Positions 23,279-31,766 of a DNA stretch of 49,924 nucleotides are shown here, in pieces. Source of the stretch: Thermodesulfobacteriota bacterium (GTDB lineage: Bacteria > Desulfobacterota > WTBG01 > CAIYCZ01 > CAIRTM01); the NCBI GenBank assembly GCA_028278025.1, contig JANQFE010000061.1, positions 1 through 49,924 of the forward strand, read 5' to 3'. Each line of letters begins with the position of its first letter. Position 1 is the stretch's first letter. Under the pieces are notes generated by a model. It saw nothing but the letters and a program-made list of their open reading frames with translations, had not been told where the DNA came from and ran no database searches. Both the position numbers and the translations under genes were made by a program.

Positions 23279-25594
23279 TTGACCTACTTTATCCTGACAA
23301 CCATGTTTGTTTTTCTGGGGGCCTATTCGATCGCAGCCCAGATTTATTTTATCCGCGAACTGCTGGTCATCTATTTTGGGAATGAGCTCTGTATTGGTGT
23401 TATATTTGCCGGATGGTTTGCGGGAATCGGGTGCGGGGCTGTTTTGGGTGCCCGCAAAACCAGTCGTGCATCTTCTGCTATGCCGGAGTTTCTCAGATGT
23501 CTTGTAATTCTTTGTCTGCTGCCTTTTATGCTCATACCTGCTATGCGTATGCTTCACATCTTTTTTGATATTCCAGCAGGTGGATATGCATCAATTTACC
23601 ATATTATGTGGGGAACAGGTGTAACCGTGTGTCCCTTCAGCTTTATGGTGGGATTTGTTTTTCCTTTAGCTTGCAGAGTGCTTTTTGAGCAGGGCGGCAA
23701 GGAGAGTATTAACATAGGCTGGGTGTATATATGGGAATCTGTTGGAAGTCTTGCGGGAGGACTCGCAATATCTTTTTTGCTGATACCCCGATATCCTCCT
23801 TTGCTTGTTTTCGGTTGTGGGGCCTTGCTGATATGCTTAAGTGCTTTGTCTGTTTGTATGAAACTGACCGATACACGCAAATATCCTGTTTTGAAAACAG
23901 TGCTTGTGATGCTGTCTGTGGCAGGAGTTATTGCTCTGGCCAGCGGTGCTTTTTCAGAATTAGATACTTACCTGCTGCAAATTCGCTGGAGTTCCTTTAA
24001 CAATCGACTAAAAATTATTGAGAATCGGGACTCACGCTATCAAAATATTGTGCTGGCTGAAGCTCAAGGGCAGTACAGCCTTTATGTAAACGGGAATTTT
24101 TTAAGTAGTTATCCTGACACATATCAGGCCGCACGCAAGGCTCATTTTTTTCTTGTCCAGCATCCCAACCCGCGTCATGTTCTTATAATTGGCGGAGGTT
24201 TGACAGGACTTTTGCGGGAAGTGCTGCAACATCCTGTAGAATCAGTTGACTATATCGAACCTGATCCGGAGCTTGTACGAATACTGCGGCCTTATCTGAA
24301 CTTACAGGACACAAAGGCTCTTGATGACAGCAGGGTAACTCTTTTTTATTCGGATGGCCGCCGATATATTAAGGAGACAACAAAGCACTATGATGTGATT
24401 ATAGCAGAGACTCCCGACCCTTCCACTGCACTGCTTAACAGGTTTTATACAACAGATTTTTTTCGTGAAATACATGCCATTATGTCCCCGAAAGGAATTT
24501 TCATAATTGGGATTTCTTCAACTGAAAATTATGTAAGCCAGGAAATTGCAGATTACAATGGATCGCTGTTTAAAGGCATTGCCTCTGTATTTCCCTTTAT
24601 TATGGTTGTGCCTGGAGAAAAGAATTATTTTATTGCAGCTGCCTCAGACGGTGTTTTTTCCCAAAACGCACAGGTGCTTGCAGATCGCTATACGAAACGC
24701 AACATCCATTCTGATAATTTTTCCCCGACGCTTTTTCAATGGCTGGTACAGAAAGACAGAATTGCATTTATGGAAAAAGCTCTTAAGCAAAGGGCCCCGA
24801 GTCTGCTCAACACCGATTTTCACCCAATTACCTATTTTTATAACTTGATTATCTGGAATAGTATCTCGAGTGAAGGGAGGACATTTCAAGCGTTGCTCCG
24901 CCTGCAGGAAAGCGGTTTACGGTGGATTATTATCACAGTGACGTGCCTGTTTTTGATTGGATGTGCAGGACTGCGTTTTTTTCGGCCCCGGAAAGGATTT
25001 CGTTATACCTGCTTCTGGGTTATGAGCACTACCGGATGTGCAGGCATGGCCCTGGAACTAGTGCTTATTTTCATGTTCCAGAGCATTTTCGGATATATAT
25101 ATGAGCAGATAGGAGTTGTTGTAGCGCTGTTTATGTTGGGCCTTGCATCAGGCGGGTTCGGTATGCGGGTCTGGTTGCAAAAAGCACGGGGAGCCCCATT
25201 GAAAAATCTGATGCTGCTTGAGATTTTGGTTTGTTGCTATATACTCTCAGTGCCATTCATGCTGCATGGTTTTGCAGACGTAGATAGCAGTACAATACTT
25301 CTTTTTCCAACGCAGTATGTCTATTTTACGCTTATATTTGTAATAGGGTTGCTTGTCGGTATGGAGTTTCCCCTGGTATGCCATGTGCTTATCAGCAGGG
25401 GATATGAGGGCAGATATGTGGCCGGCTGGGTTGATGCCCTTGATCATGGCGGTGCATTGTTCGGTGCTTTTTTAACAGGTACGATTCTGGTACCACTGTG
25501 GGGCATGGAGTATACCTGTTTTTTAATGGGATTGCTGAAATTGACGTGTATAGGCTTTATAATCTATTACGGTATAAGGCGGGATCTACAGTAG
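23279..25594 (+). CDS. Membrane protein with spermidine-synthase-like domain
   Basis: A 771-residue polytopic protein. Six to seven membrane helices (1 to about 230) precede a soluble Rossmann methyltransferase-type domain (about 250-480), and further helices fill about 535-771. The central domain matches spermidine-synthase-like enzymes: VLIIGGG (301-307), YIEPDPELV with the acidic ligand, SDGRRYI, and YDVIIAETPDPSTALLN. The aminopropyl substrate and product are unverified, and many such fused membrane homologues are uncharacterised. The start is TTG 23279 with the strong AAAGGAG at 23268-23274. The 3' end overlaps the convergent sulfotransferase gene by 38 bases. Confidence 0.85.
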   Translation: MTYFILTTMFVFLGAYSIAAQIYFIRELLVIYFGNELCIGVIFAGWFAGIGCGAVLGARKTSRASSAMPEFLRCLVILCLLPFMLIPAMRMLHIFFDIPAGGYASIYHIMWGTGVTVCPFSFMVGFVFPLACRVLFEQGGKESINIGWVYIWESVGSLAGGLAISFLLIPRYPPLLVFGCGALLICLSALSVCMKLTDTRKYPVLKTVLVMLSVAGVIALASGAFSELDTYLLQIRWSSFNNRLKIIENRDSRYQNIVLAEAQGQYSLYVNGNFLSSYPDTYQAARKAHFFLVQHPNPRHVLIIGGGLTGLLREVLQHPVESVDYIEPDPELVRILRPYLNLQDTKALDDSRVTLFYSDGRRYIKETTKHYDVIIAETPDPSTALLNRFYTTDFFREIHAIMSPKGIFIIGISSTENYVSQEIADYNGSLFKGIASVFPFIMVVPGEKNYFIAAASDGVFSQNAQVLADRYTKRNIHSDNFSPTLFQWLVQKDRIAFMEKALKQRAPSLLNTDFHPITYFYNLIIWNSISSEGRTFQALLRLQESGLRWIIITVTCLFLIGCAGLRFFRPRKGFRYTCFWVMSTTGCAGMALELVLIFMFQSIFGYIYEQIGVVVALFMLGLASGGFGMRVWLQKARGAPLKNLMLLEILVCCYILSVPFMLHGFADVDSSTILLFPTQYVYFTLIFVIGLLVGMEFPLVCHVLISRGYEGRYVAGWVDALDHGGALFGAFLTGTILVPLWGMEYTCFLMGLLKLTCIGFIIYYGIRRDLQ

Positions 25595-26129
25595 CGGAGG
25601 CCGCTTCAGTATCAAGAATACCTCCCAGAAAGGTGTTTATCCTGTCGCACTGTAGTTGTGGTAGTGCAATCATATCTGTATAGTTTACTGAAATAATTGA
25701 GAAGTTTTTCTGATTGGCTATCCAGTGATTGAATTTTATGAGCTGGGCCTTAAACAATTCAGTCAGCTTTTCATCGCCAACCTGAGCACCCTGCTTGCCG
25801 GTGCGCTGCAGCATTTTTTTCTGTGAGGCGATGACTTCCTCGAGGGCTCTCTGCATAAAAACAATCCGGTATTCATATTCGCTGGGCAGGTCATATAAAA
25901 GGCTGTATACCATTTTAACAACCTTTCCTCTGGCAGCCGACACCCAGGATGGGTCATCCTTTGTCTTTTTTACCGGTTCAAACTCATAGTATCCCTTGGG
26001 GTTATCCTCGTCCTGTTTGCGGATATTATCAGTTAATGCCGGAATGCCGCCGGCCTCGAGAGCCTGCATCATCATAGATGTGCCCGAGCGAGGCAGGCCG
26101 GATACTATAGTTATAAAAGGTTCCTTCAT
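25557..26129 (-). CDS. Small sulfotransferase-family P-loop protein
   Basis: A 190-residue protein with the sulfotransferase phosphosulfate-binding loop SGLPRSGTSMMM (10-21), which normally binds the 5'-phosphosulfate of PAPS. A second conserved stretch, EYRIVFMQRALEEVIASQKK, sits where the 3'-phosphate-binding RDP motif usually lies but has QRALEEV instead. It is shorter than typical sulfotransferases (250-300). It is last of a tight minus-strand set, four bases after the Oxa1-like gene. Whether it transfers sulfate, or binds another nucleotide, is open. Its tail overlaps the convergent membrane protein gene by 38 bases. Confidence 0.8.
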   Translation of the reverse strand: MKEPFITIVSGLPRSGTSMMMQALEAGGIPALTDNIRKQDEDNPKGYYEFEPVKKTKDDPSWVSAARGKVVKMVYSLLYDLPSEYEYRIVFMQRALEEVIASQKKMLQRTGKQGAQVGDEKLTELFKAQLIKFNHWIANQKNFSIISVNYTDMIALPQLQCDRINTFLGGILDTEAASATVDPALYRNRL

Positions 26130-26133
26130 AAAG

Positions 26134-26976
26134 CTAAATCCTGACTTTCAGCAGTGGTTTAAAAAGCAATGCAAAAACCATTGATGCTATAAAAAAATAT
26201 AAAATCCACCAGTCAGTACCATATATGCGGGACGGCCTTTCAGGGTAATCAATACTTATAGACTGGACCTCAGCATTTGGACCAAACGGTTTTTCAAGCG
26301 GAAAAAGCAGGATGTCGCTGAACTGTGGTCCTGGACGCTTGGGGTTCAGGCGCATAAAACCATTGCCGACAGCAAGCTGTTTTGTGAAGATCTGATCACC
26401 AACGTGAAAAACCAGGGTGGCGTATCCATCTTCTACCGGTTCAATTTTCCACACAATCTCCTTTTTGCTTACAATACGAACCGGCCCGGTTACCACCTTG
26501 ACATTAGGCAAGGGCTCAAGGGTTACCTGCGGCCAGGTTTGCAGGGCGTCATTTAACGTAAGCTTTATAACAGCAGGTGCATCACCGGGCTGCAGGGGTC
26601 TTGTCTGGTACCACAGGCCCATTTGGGCAAGAATGAGGCTAACCGGCACTATCATAACCAGCATCGGTACTATTGAGTGAAAGAGCAGTCTGAAAGCTCC
26701 GGCAAAAACTTTTACCTGGGACCGGAAGGTCACAACGATATTATCCTTGAAAAGTTTTACGGCCAGCAGGTTGGCCTTGATGTCATCTCTGGTACAAGCG
26801 ATTGCTTTCTGATTTGATGTATATTTAAAGATAATCAGCAAAAACACACCAAGCACAGCTGAAATAGCTGTAATGGAAAGCCACCCGGGAAGTACGGCTA
26901 CAGGCTGCAGGAAAAATCCTCCAAGGGCATTTGTGACTATATTTGTGCCGGTTATCAGTTGAATAAGCAGACTCAT
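26134..26976 (-). CDS. Oxa1/EMC3-like membrane protein, uncharacterised
   Basis: A 280-residue membrane protein with no established function. Membrane helices lie at about 31-51, about 97-119 and about 255-276. Between the first two is a charged, amphipathic stretch (SNQKAIACTRDDIKANLLAV...FRSQ). Between the second and third is a predominantly beta, extracytoplasmic domain of about 130 residues. The helix, charged coil, helix arrangement, with VPMLVMIVPVSLIL as the second helix, resembles the Oxa1/YidC/EMC3 superfamily (DUF106-like). This is a topology-based inference. The gene overlaps the preceding small gene by one base (TAATG) and is followed four bases later by the sulfotransferase. Confidence 0.6.
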   Translation of the reverse strand: MSLLIQLITGTNIVTNALGGFFLQPVAVLPGWLSITAISAVLGVFLLIIFKYTSNQKAIACTRDDIKANLLAVKLFKDNIVVTFRSQVKVFAGAFRLLFHSIVPMLVMIVPVSLILAQMGLWYQTRPLQPGDAPAVIKLTLNDALQTWPQVTLEPLPNVKVVTGPVRIVSKKEIVWKIEPVEDGYATLVFHVGDQIFTKQLAVGNGFMRLNPKRPGPQFSDILLFPLEKPFGPNAEVQSISIDYPERPSRIYGTDWWILYFFIASMVFALLFKPLLKVRI

Positions 26977-27164
26977 TATTCTATATATCCTAACCCTCGC
27001 AGCTGATCCGCTACAGCATCCTCTCCTTCTGATGAAGCCTCAAGCTGAGCGATCTCCTTTTCTATGACGGAGGTGACGAATTCTTCAAAGCTGCTGTAAC
27101 CTGCTGCCTGGGCTGCTTTTTTTGCACGATCATACAGTTTTGAGTCAATCTTGATTTTTGCCAT
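26976..27164 (-). CDS. Small ribbon-helix-helix-like protein
   Basis: A 62-residue protein. Residues 1-45 (KIKIDSKLYDRAKKAAQAAG, then SSFEEFVTSVIEKEI) fit a ribbon-helix-helix DNA-binding or dimerisation fold, as found in antitoxins and small repressors. The C-terminus ends in LRGLGYIE, which resembles tails that close many sulfatase and phosphodiesterase proteins. No toxin gene is adjacent. It lies 37 bases after the phosphodiesterase stop and overlaps the next gene by one base, so it is firmly inside the operon and may be a regulator or an adaptor. Confidence 0.7.
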   Translation of the reverse strand: MAKIKIDSKLYDRAKKAAQAAGYSSFEEFVTSVIEKEIAQLEASSEGEDAVADQLRGLGYIE

Positions 27165-27201
27165 GGCATATCCTTTGTGCTAATTACCCTTGGTGTTCAT
27201 T

Positions 27202-29229
27202 TTATGTTTTAATGATATTACGGCCCGTCATTTCTGACGGTATTGGCAGACCGAATTTTGTTAAAACAGACGGTGCCAGATCCACAAGTGACGGGTTCGC
27301 AGCAGCAATCGGCTGATTGCTGAAAAGCACTCCCGGCACTTCAGAAGCATCCATGCAGTGGTCGGCGCTCCAGGCCGATGTATTATCCAGAAGAACTTCA
27401 TCGGTTATATTTCCCAGGCAGGTCTTCCATGAGGCCCGAAAATCGCGGCTGTAGCCGATTACCAGATCAGGAGCATAGTGCAGGGCCGGGCCGCTGTAGG
27501 CTTGTTCCGTGCGATGAACCGCTCTAATAACCTGCCGGCCGTCCTTATCACGCAGGGCTTTTAATTTTGCGGTCAATTCATCCAAAAGCTGCTCTTTTTC
27601 GCGTCCCGGTTCAACTATGCCGTAGCGTTCACGGCCTTTTAGATTAAGGTACAGGCTGTTTATCCCTAATCCGAAAGCCCGGCTTTGTGACCATTCGGCA
27701 TTCTCCAGTACTGCGGTACAGTCAGGAGGCCCGAGGTAACCGTTATTGCGCAGCCAGGTGTTCAGATTGAACTGACGCCCGAAGTTTGCAAACCCGTGAT
27801 CGCTCATTATCATAATGTGGGCTGTGCTGCCATAGCGTTTGAGCATATCGCCGACAACAGCGTCCATACGGCTGTACAGCTTCTGCAAGTGCTGGAAATA
27901 TTTCTTTGCTTCCGGTGTAGAGCGAATCGGATGTTTAGCATCAGAGTCCCACCAGAACATGTGGGCCTGCATATCCGTGCTGGAAAAATAGAAAAACAGT
28001 AAGCCGTCATCATAGTTTGAAACTGCATGATCCAGCAGCTCGAGCCGTTCCTGCAGAACTTTTTCAGACTGAACGATATATTCGTCCTCAGTAAACACTT
28101 CATTTGAAAGGGCCTTGTGATCTTCCTGAAAGCCGGTTGTATAATAAAGGCCGAGTTTTTGGGATATCTCGCGGCTGAACTGTTCAGGTTCCGTAAGTTT
28201 GATTGCCGGATCTGAGGGGTCTGTATTGATCGGTGTTGCATACAGTCTGAAATTAGGTGCAATTTCCTGCACATAGAAGCGGCAAATGCCGCTCAGCTTT
28301 TTATCAGGCATCAGGGCCGGCATTGAGAGCTCAAAATCCAGTTTTAACCACTCGCTCCACTGGCCTTCGTTAAGGACAACGGTTTGATTCTGAATTTCTA
28401 TAACAGCTGCGCGGGCCTGACTGTCACGATGGACAATAAAATCAATCTGCGTCGGCACAGGCTCCTTTAAAATAGTATTCTTCGGTCCCAACAGTGTAAC
28501 CGGGAGGGAAGTTTCACCTTCAAAATAAATTTTTGAGCGTTTGCCGCCGCCTTCGGTTTGCGTTTCTTCAGGACCGTCTTCTGCAAAGTGCTGGTAGGTG
28601 CCGTAGGTGCCCAGCAGATCAGGGGTTCCCATGCCGGCAACGCAACGGTGATGTCCGTAGAGTGAAGGGCTTGGAGGATAGTTTGAGGGCAGACAATAAA
28701 AAGTTGAATCAACTCCTGCACGGTCAAGGTAATCCCAGAAAGGTGTACCCTGGCGCTTTAGAATAGTCTGAGCGGGTTTATGATTAAACGGCCAGAAATT
28801 GAGTTGCATTTTATGATCGCCAAGCTCCAGGTATCCCTGGCCGGCAACAGTTTTTGCAGCAGCATAAAAAGGGTAGGCCTGTCTTTCGGGATCACGGTGA
28901 ATAAAGTCGAAAATGCCATGGGATCCCGGCCCGGCACCATTTATGAAATTTGCCCAGGCCACCGGGCTTTGCGGAGGAATGCTTGTGCCAAGCGTGCTGT
29001 AACCGCCCTGTTTACGCAGGCGGTCAAGATGGGGAAGCCGGCCTTCAGCCATCATTTTCTCACACAGCCGCGGATCCATGCCGTCAAATGCGAGAATAAT
29101 GACCTTTTTGGGTTTGATAACAGGAAATTGTTCGGTCTGCGCCAGAGCAGACTTGAGGCCAATACCGGTTGCCAGGGTAGCAACGGTGCAAGAGCTGTGT
29201 TTTAAAAAATCACGTCGGTTAATTTTCAT
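27202..29229 (-). CDS. Alkaline-phosphatase-superfamily phosphodiesterase, Tat-exported
   Basis: A 675-residue enzyme of the type I phosphodiesterase/nucleotide pyrophosphatase branch. The N-terminus carries the twin-arginine motif RRDFLK (5-10) and a hydrophobic stretch ending near AQ31, so export as a folded protein is likely. Metal-site segments are AFDGMD with Asp49, the nucleophile region PPQSPVAWANF (Ser88 at the usual Thr/Ser position), HGIFDF, SDHGF, and WSADHCMD. Central beta insertions are unlike canonical NPP enzymes. The substrate is unknown; phosphodiesters, phosphonates and sulfated or phosphorylated glycans are possible. The next gene upstream encodes a paralogue, 18 bases away. 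Confidence 0.85.
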   Translation of the reverse strand: MKINRRDFLKHSSCTVATLATGIGLKSALAQTEQFPVIKPKKVIILAFDGMDPRLCEKMMAEGRLPHLDRLRKQGGYSTLGTSIPPQSPVAWANFINGAGPGSHGIFDFIHRDPERQAYPFYAAAKTVAGQGYLELGDHKMQLNFWPFNHKPAQTILKRQGTPFWDYLDRAGVDSTFYCLPSNYPPSPSLYGHHRCVAGMGTPDLLGTYGTYQHFAEDGPEETQTEGGGKRSKIYFEGETSLPVTLLGPKNTILKEPVPTQIDFIVHRDSQARAAVIEIQNQTVVLNEGQWSEWLKLDFELSMPALMPDKKLSGICRFYVQEIAPNFRLYATPINTDPSDPAIKLTEPEQFSREISQKLGLYYTTGFQEDHKALSNEVFTEDEYIVQSEKVLQERLELLDHAVSNYDDGLLFFYFSSTDMQAHMFWWDSDAKHPIRSTPEAKKYFQHLQKLYSRMDAVVGDMLKRYGSTAHIMIMSDHGFANFGRQFNLNTWLRNNGYLGPPDCTAVLENAEWSQSRAFGLGINSLYLNLKGRERYGIVEPGREKEQLLDELTAKLKALRDKDGRQVIRAVHRTEQAYSGPALHYAPDLVIGYSRDFRASWKTCLGNITDEVLLDNTSAWSADHCMDASEVPGVLFSNQPIAAANPSLVDLAPSVLTKFGLPIPSEMTGRNIIKT

Positions 29230-29247
29230 TTTATTATCTCTGTTTCG

Positions 29248-31374
29248 TTATAACTCGGGTGCAGGTGCTTTGGATGCTTCAGCAGCATCGTCAGCCACCT
29301 GCAGTGGTTTGCCGTCCATATGGCCGGGCACCGTAATACCAAACATATTGAGCACCGTAGGGCCGATATCCATGAGCCGCGGATGCTCATTTTCAATCAC
29401 CCTGTTGCAAAAAAGAATACCGGGAACCAGGGAATGATCAATACAGTGGTCACCGCTCCAGGCTTTCAGATTTTCATGAAATAACCGGTCGGTTACCTGG
29501 CCTACGGCTGTTTCCCATGAGGCCCGATAACCGAACTGGTAGCCGATAAGCAGATCAGGGGAATCATTTTTGTAAGGGCCGCTGTAAATGCTGCGGGCAT
29601 TATAGACTTGTTTAATAACCGGTTTGTTTCTCGCCGGGTCTGTCAACTCGCGCAGTTTTTCAGTAATTTCGTTGCGCAGTTGGGCGGCTTCTGTTTTTTG
29701 ATCTACAATACCCTGTGCTTCACGTCCTTTCAGATTTAGAAAAATACCGGCCAGGCCGATCGCAAACGCTCGGGTTTGTGGCCAGTCAACACCGGCAAGG
29801 TTCTTTTTGCCTCTGCCGTTTTCTTTCAGGGTAAGATAGCCGTTTTGCTCAAGCCAAAGGTTCAGGTCAACGCCATAACGAAAAGCATTAAAACCATGAT
29901 CGGAAATGACCATAAGCAGTGTATCCGGATCAGCACACTTTTGCATGGTTTTGCCGACAAGTTTGTCAGCCTGTTTGTAGATTTTTTCGATTGCAGGAGA
30001 GTCGGGAGGCTGATAGTCACCCTGGTGGACCGGGTGCTGTTCATCCATCTGCCGCCAGAAAGTATGCTGTATACGGTCGGTCCCGTCGAACACGCATACA
30101 CACAGGCCCCGTTTTATATTTTCCAGCGAATCAAAAAACATCTTTTCGCGTTCCTGATCTGCCTGCAGGCACTGCTGCAGGAAATCATCATCACTGATGC
30201 ACTTCTCATTGAGTGCCCAGCTGTCTTCGGCAAGTCCCAGCGTTGCATAGGGACCCTGGCGTTTTGCCAGATAGGTCGCATATACCTGAGGATAGCTTAT
30301 AGGCATTGCCGGCTTCTCAGGATCGATATTTACGGGTGTAACATAGAGACGAAATTCAGGTTCTGTTTCAATGAGCAAAAATTTGCAGATACCCGATACC
30401 TTAACTCCCAGTGAAGCTTTAAAGACTACTTTGATCCAGTCTGAATATACCCCCCTGGTGAGCCTGTAAGAATCACCATTGAGCTTAAGGACTGCTGAGG
30501 ATTGATCTGTAATAGATATGGTAAATGGACAGGTAAGCGGGGTGCCTACCTTCAGCATAGGATCATGCGGGCCGATAAGGTCCGCCTTGATGTGGTTATC
30601 ATTTTTTGTTACCAGGTAATATTCACCGCCGGTACTTGTGTCGTTGCCATTGTCTTCAGTTGTGTAGTAAGAAAACATACCCTGGGTGCCGCGAAGATCA
30701 GGAGCGCACATTGCTGAGAGCTGCAGGCCATAAAACTTTTCAGTTGGAAAGGTAATCGGCACTCGCATAATACTGCTGAAGATTCCGTGATCACCAAGAA
30801 TTTTCCAAAAAGGGATCCCCTTGCGAAGCAGTCTGATGTCAGGAGACCCCAAGGGGATTCGGTATTTGCCCACAGTTAAGGTTTTTGAGGGGCCTCTAAT
30901 ATCGGTTGAACTCAGTTTAGCAGCATATGTTTTGCGGTCCCGGGTAAGGAAGTCGAAAATGTTATGTTTGCCCGGGTTTGAACCGGTCTGAAAGGTTGAC
31001 CAGGCTACCGGTGAAATGGACGGAACTGTTGTAGCCAGGGGTTTAAAGCACCCCAGTTCATACAGTTTTGAAAAGTTTGGCAGCTTACCTTCTTTGAGCC
31101 ATTTTTTTGTAAGGCTGTAATCCATGCCGTCAAGTCCCAGCACAACAACTTTCTTGAAGCGGCTTTTTGCAAAAACGCGTCTGTAACGGATAGCCCTGAT
31201 TGCATAACGCAGCGGCCAGGTGATAAGCACGAGCAGAGCTGATCCAATTGCGGTAAACATTACCAGAAACGACCCTACAACTGCGAAACCTGCACCGGGA
31301 CCAATATAGGCGTGGGCCAACTCAGGCTGAAAAACAACAGATAAAGATAATAATATAGCTATAAGAAACAGCAT
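29248..31374 (-). CDS. Alkaline-phosphatase-superfamily protein, membrane-anchored paralogue
   Basis: A 708-residue paralogue of the following gene. The N-terminus has a signal-like helix, the motif AYIGPGAGF (22-30), then a membrane helix at about 30-55 and a basic stretch. The catalytic domain keeps GLDGMD with Asp82, Ser121 in SISPVAWSTF, KHNIFDFL, SDHGF and SGDHCIDHS. The two proteins share central segments as well (YSGP near the third quarter, PDLLIGY/PDLVIGY). Unlike its partner it seems held in the membrane rather than released by Tat. First gene of the five-gene minus-strand unit, with no other operon gene upstream. Confidence 0.85.
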   Translation of the reverse strand: MLFLIAILLSLSVVFQPELAHAYIGPGAGFAVVGSFLVMFTAIGSALLVLITWPLRYAIRAIRYRRVFAKSRFKKVVVLGLDGMDYSLTKKWLKEGKLPNFSKLYELGCFKPLATTVPSISPVAWSTFQTGSNPGKHNIFDFLTRDRKTYAAKLSSTDIRGPSKTLTVGKYRIPLGSPDIRLLRKGIPFWKILGDHGIFSSIMRVPITFPTEKFYGLQLSAMCAPDLRGTQGMFSYYTTEDNGNDTSTGGEYYLVTKNDNHIKADLIGPHDPMLKVGTPLTCPFTISITDQSSAVLKLNGDSYRLTRGVYSDWIKVVFKASLGVKVSGICKFLLIETEPEFRLYVTPVNIDPEKPAMPISYPQVYATYLAKRQGPYATLGLAEDSWALNEKCISDDDFLQQCLQADQEREKMFFDSLENIKRGLCVCVFDGTDRIQHTFWRQMDEQHPVHQGDYQPPDSPAIEKIYKQADKLVGKTMQKCADPDTLLMVISDHGFNAFRYGVDLNLWLEQNGYLTLKENGRGKKNLAGVDWPQTRAFAIGLAGIFLNLKGREAQGIVDQKTEAAQLRNEITEKLRELTDPARNKPVIKQVYNARSIYSGPYKNDSPDLLIGYQFGYRASWETAVGQVTDRLFHENLKAWSGDHCIDHSLVPGILFCNRVIENEHPRLMDIGPTVLNMFGITVPGHMDGKPLQVADDAAEASKAPAPEL

Positions 31375-31766
31375 GTCGTTTGCAAATATTACAGATAATT
31401 TATGCAGTTAATTGATATATTGGTGCGTATAAGCTTCTCATTATAAGAGTGCAATTATGTTTGTAAAAGCCGTTCAATTTTAAATTTTAACACATAAAAA
31501 CTGTTAAACCAAGTTGTTTACAATTTGGTTTTAATGCTAAACAATAACTAATCATAGCACATAATTTTTATATATTTACTATTAATAACATATACAATTC
31601 TATCCTGGAAACTGTTGGTTTAGTAAAACGGTACTGCTATGATCCAGAAGGGCTAAATGAAAAAGATTTGAGAGGTGATACAAGTGCCAAAAACCCTTTT
31701 CTTAGATCTCTATCCCTGAACAATAGTTCGGAATATTTTTCGGTAATTGGCAATAAATGTTTAGGG
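31375..31766. other. AT-rich intergenic region
   Basis: 392 bases between the epimerase and the phosphatase-superfamily operon, both on the minus strand. It holds the terminator-like hairpin at 31506-31531, and the leader of the operon lies between 31375 and 31500. No gene is visible; a short plus-strand frame starting near 31668 runs antisense into the epimerase and looks spurious. Confidence 0.6.
31506..31531 (-). terminator. Terminator-like hairpin after the epimerase
   Basis: AAACCAAGTTGT (31506-31517) pairs with ACAATTTGGTTT (31520-31531) with one G-T pair. On the minus strand the stem is followed by AACAGTTTTT. It would end transcription arriving from the epimerase before the phosphatase operon. 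The T-run is only five bases and the stem is AT-rich, so efficiency is doubtful. Confidence 0.5.

Noticed and set aside
26976..27164. Antitoxin of a toxin-antitoxin pair
   Set aside because: The RHH-like fold would fit, but no toxin-like partner is adjacent; both neighbours are an exported enzyme and a membrane protein.
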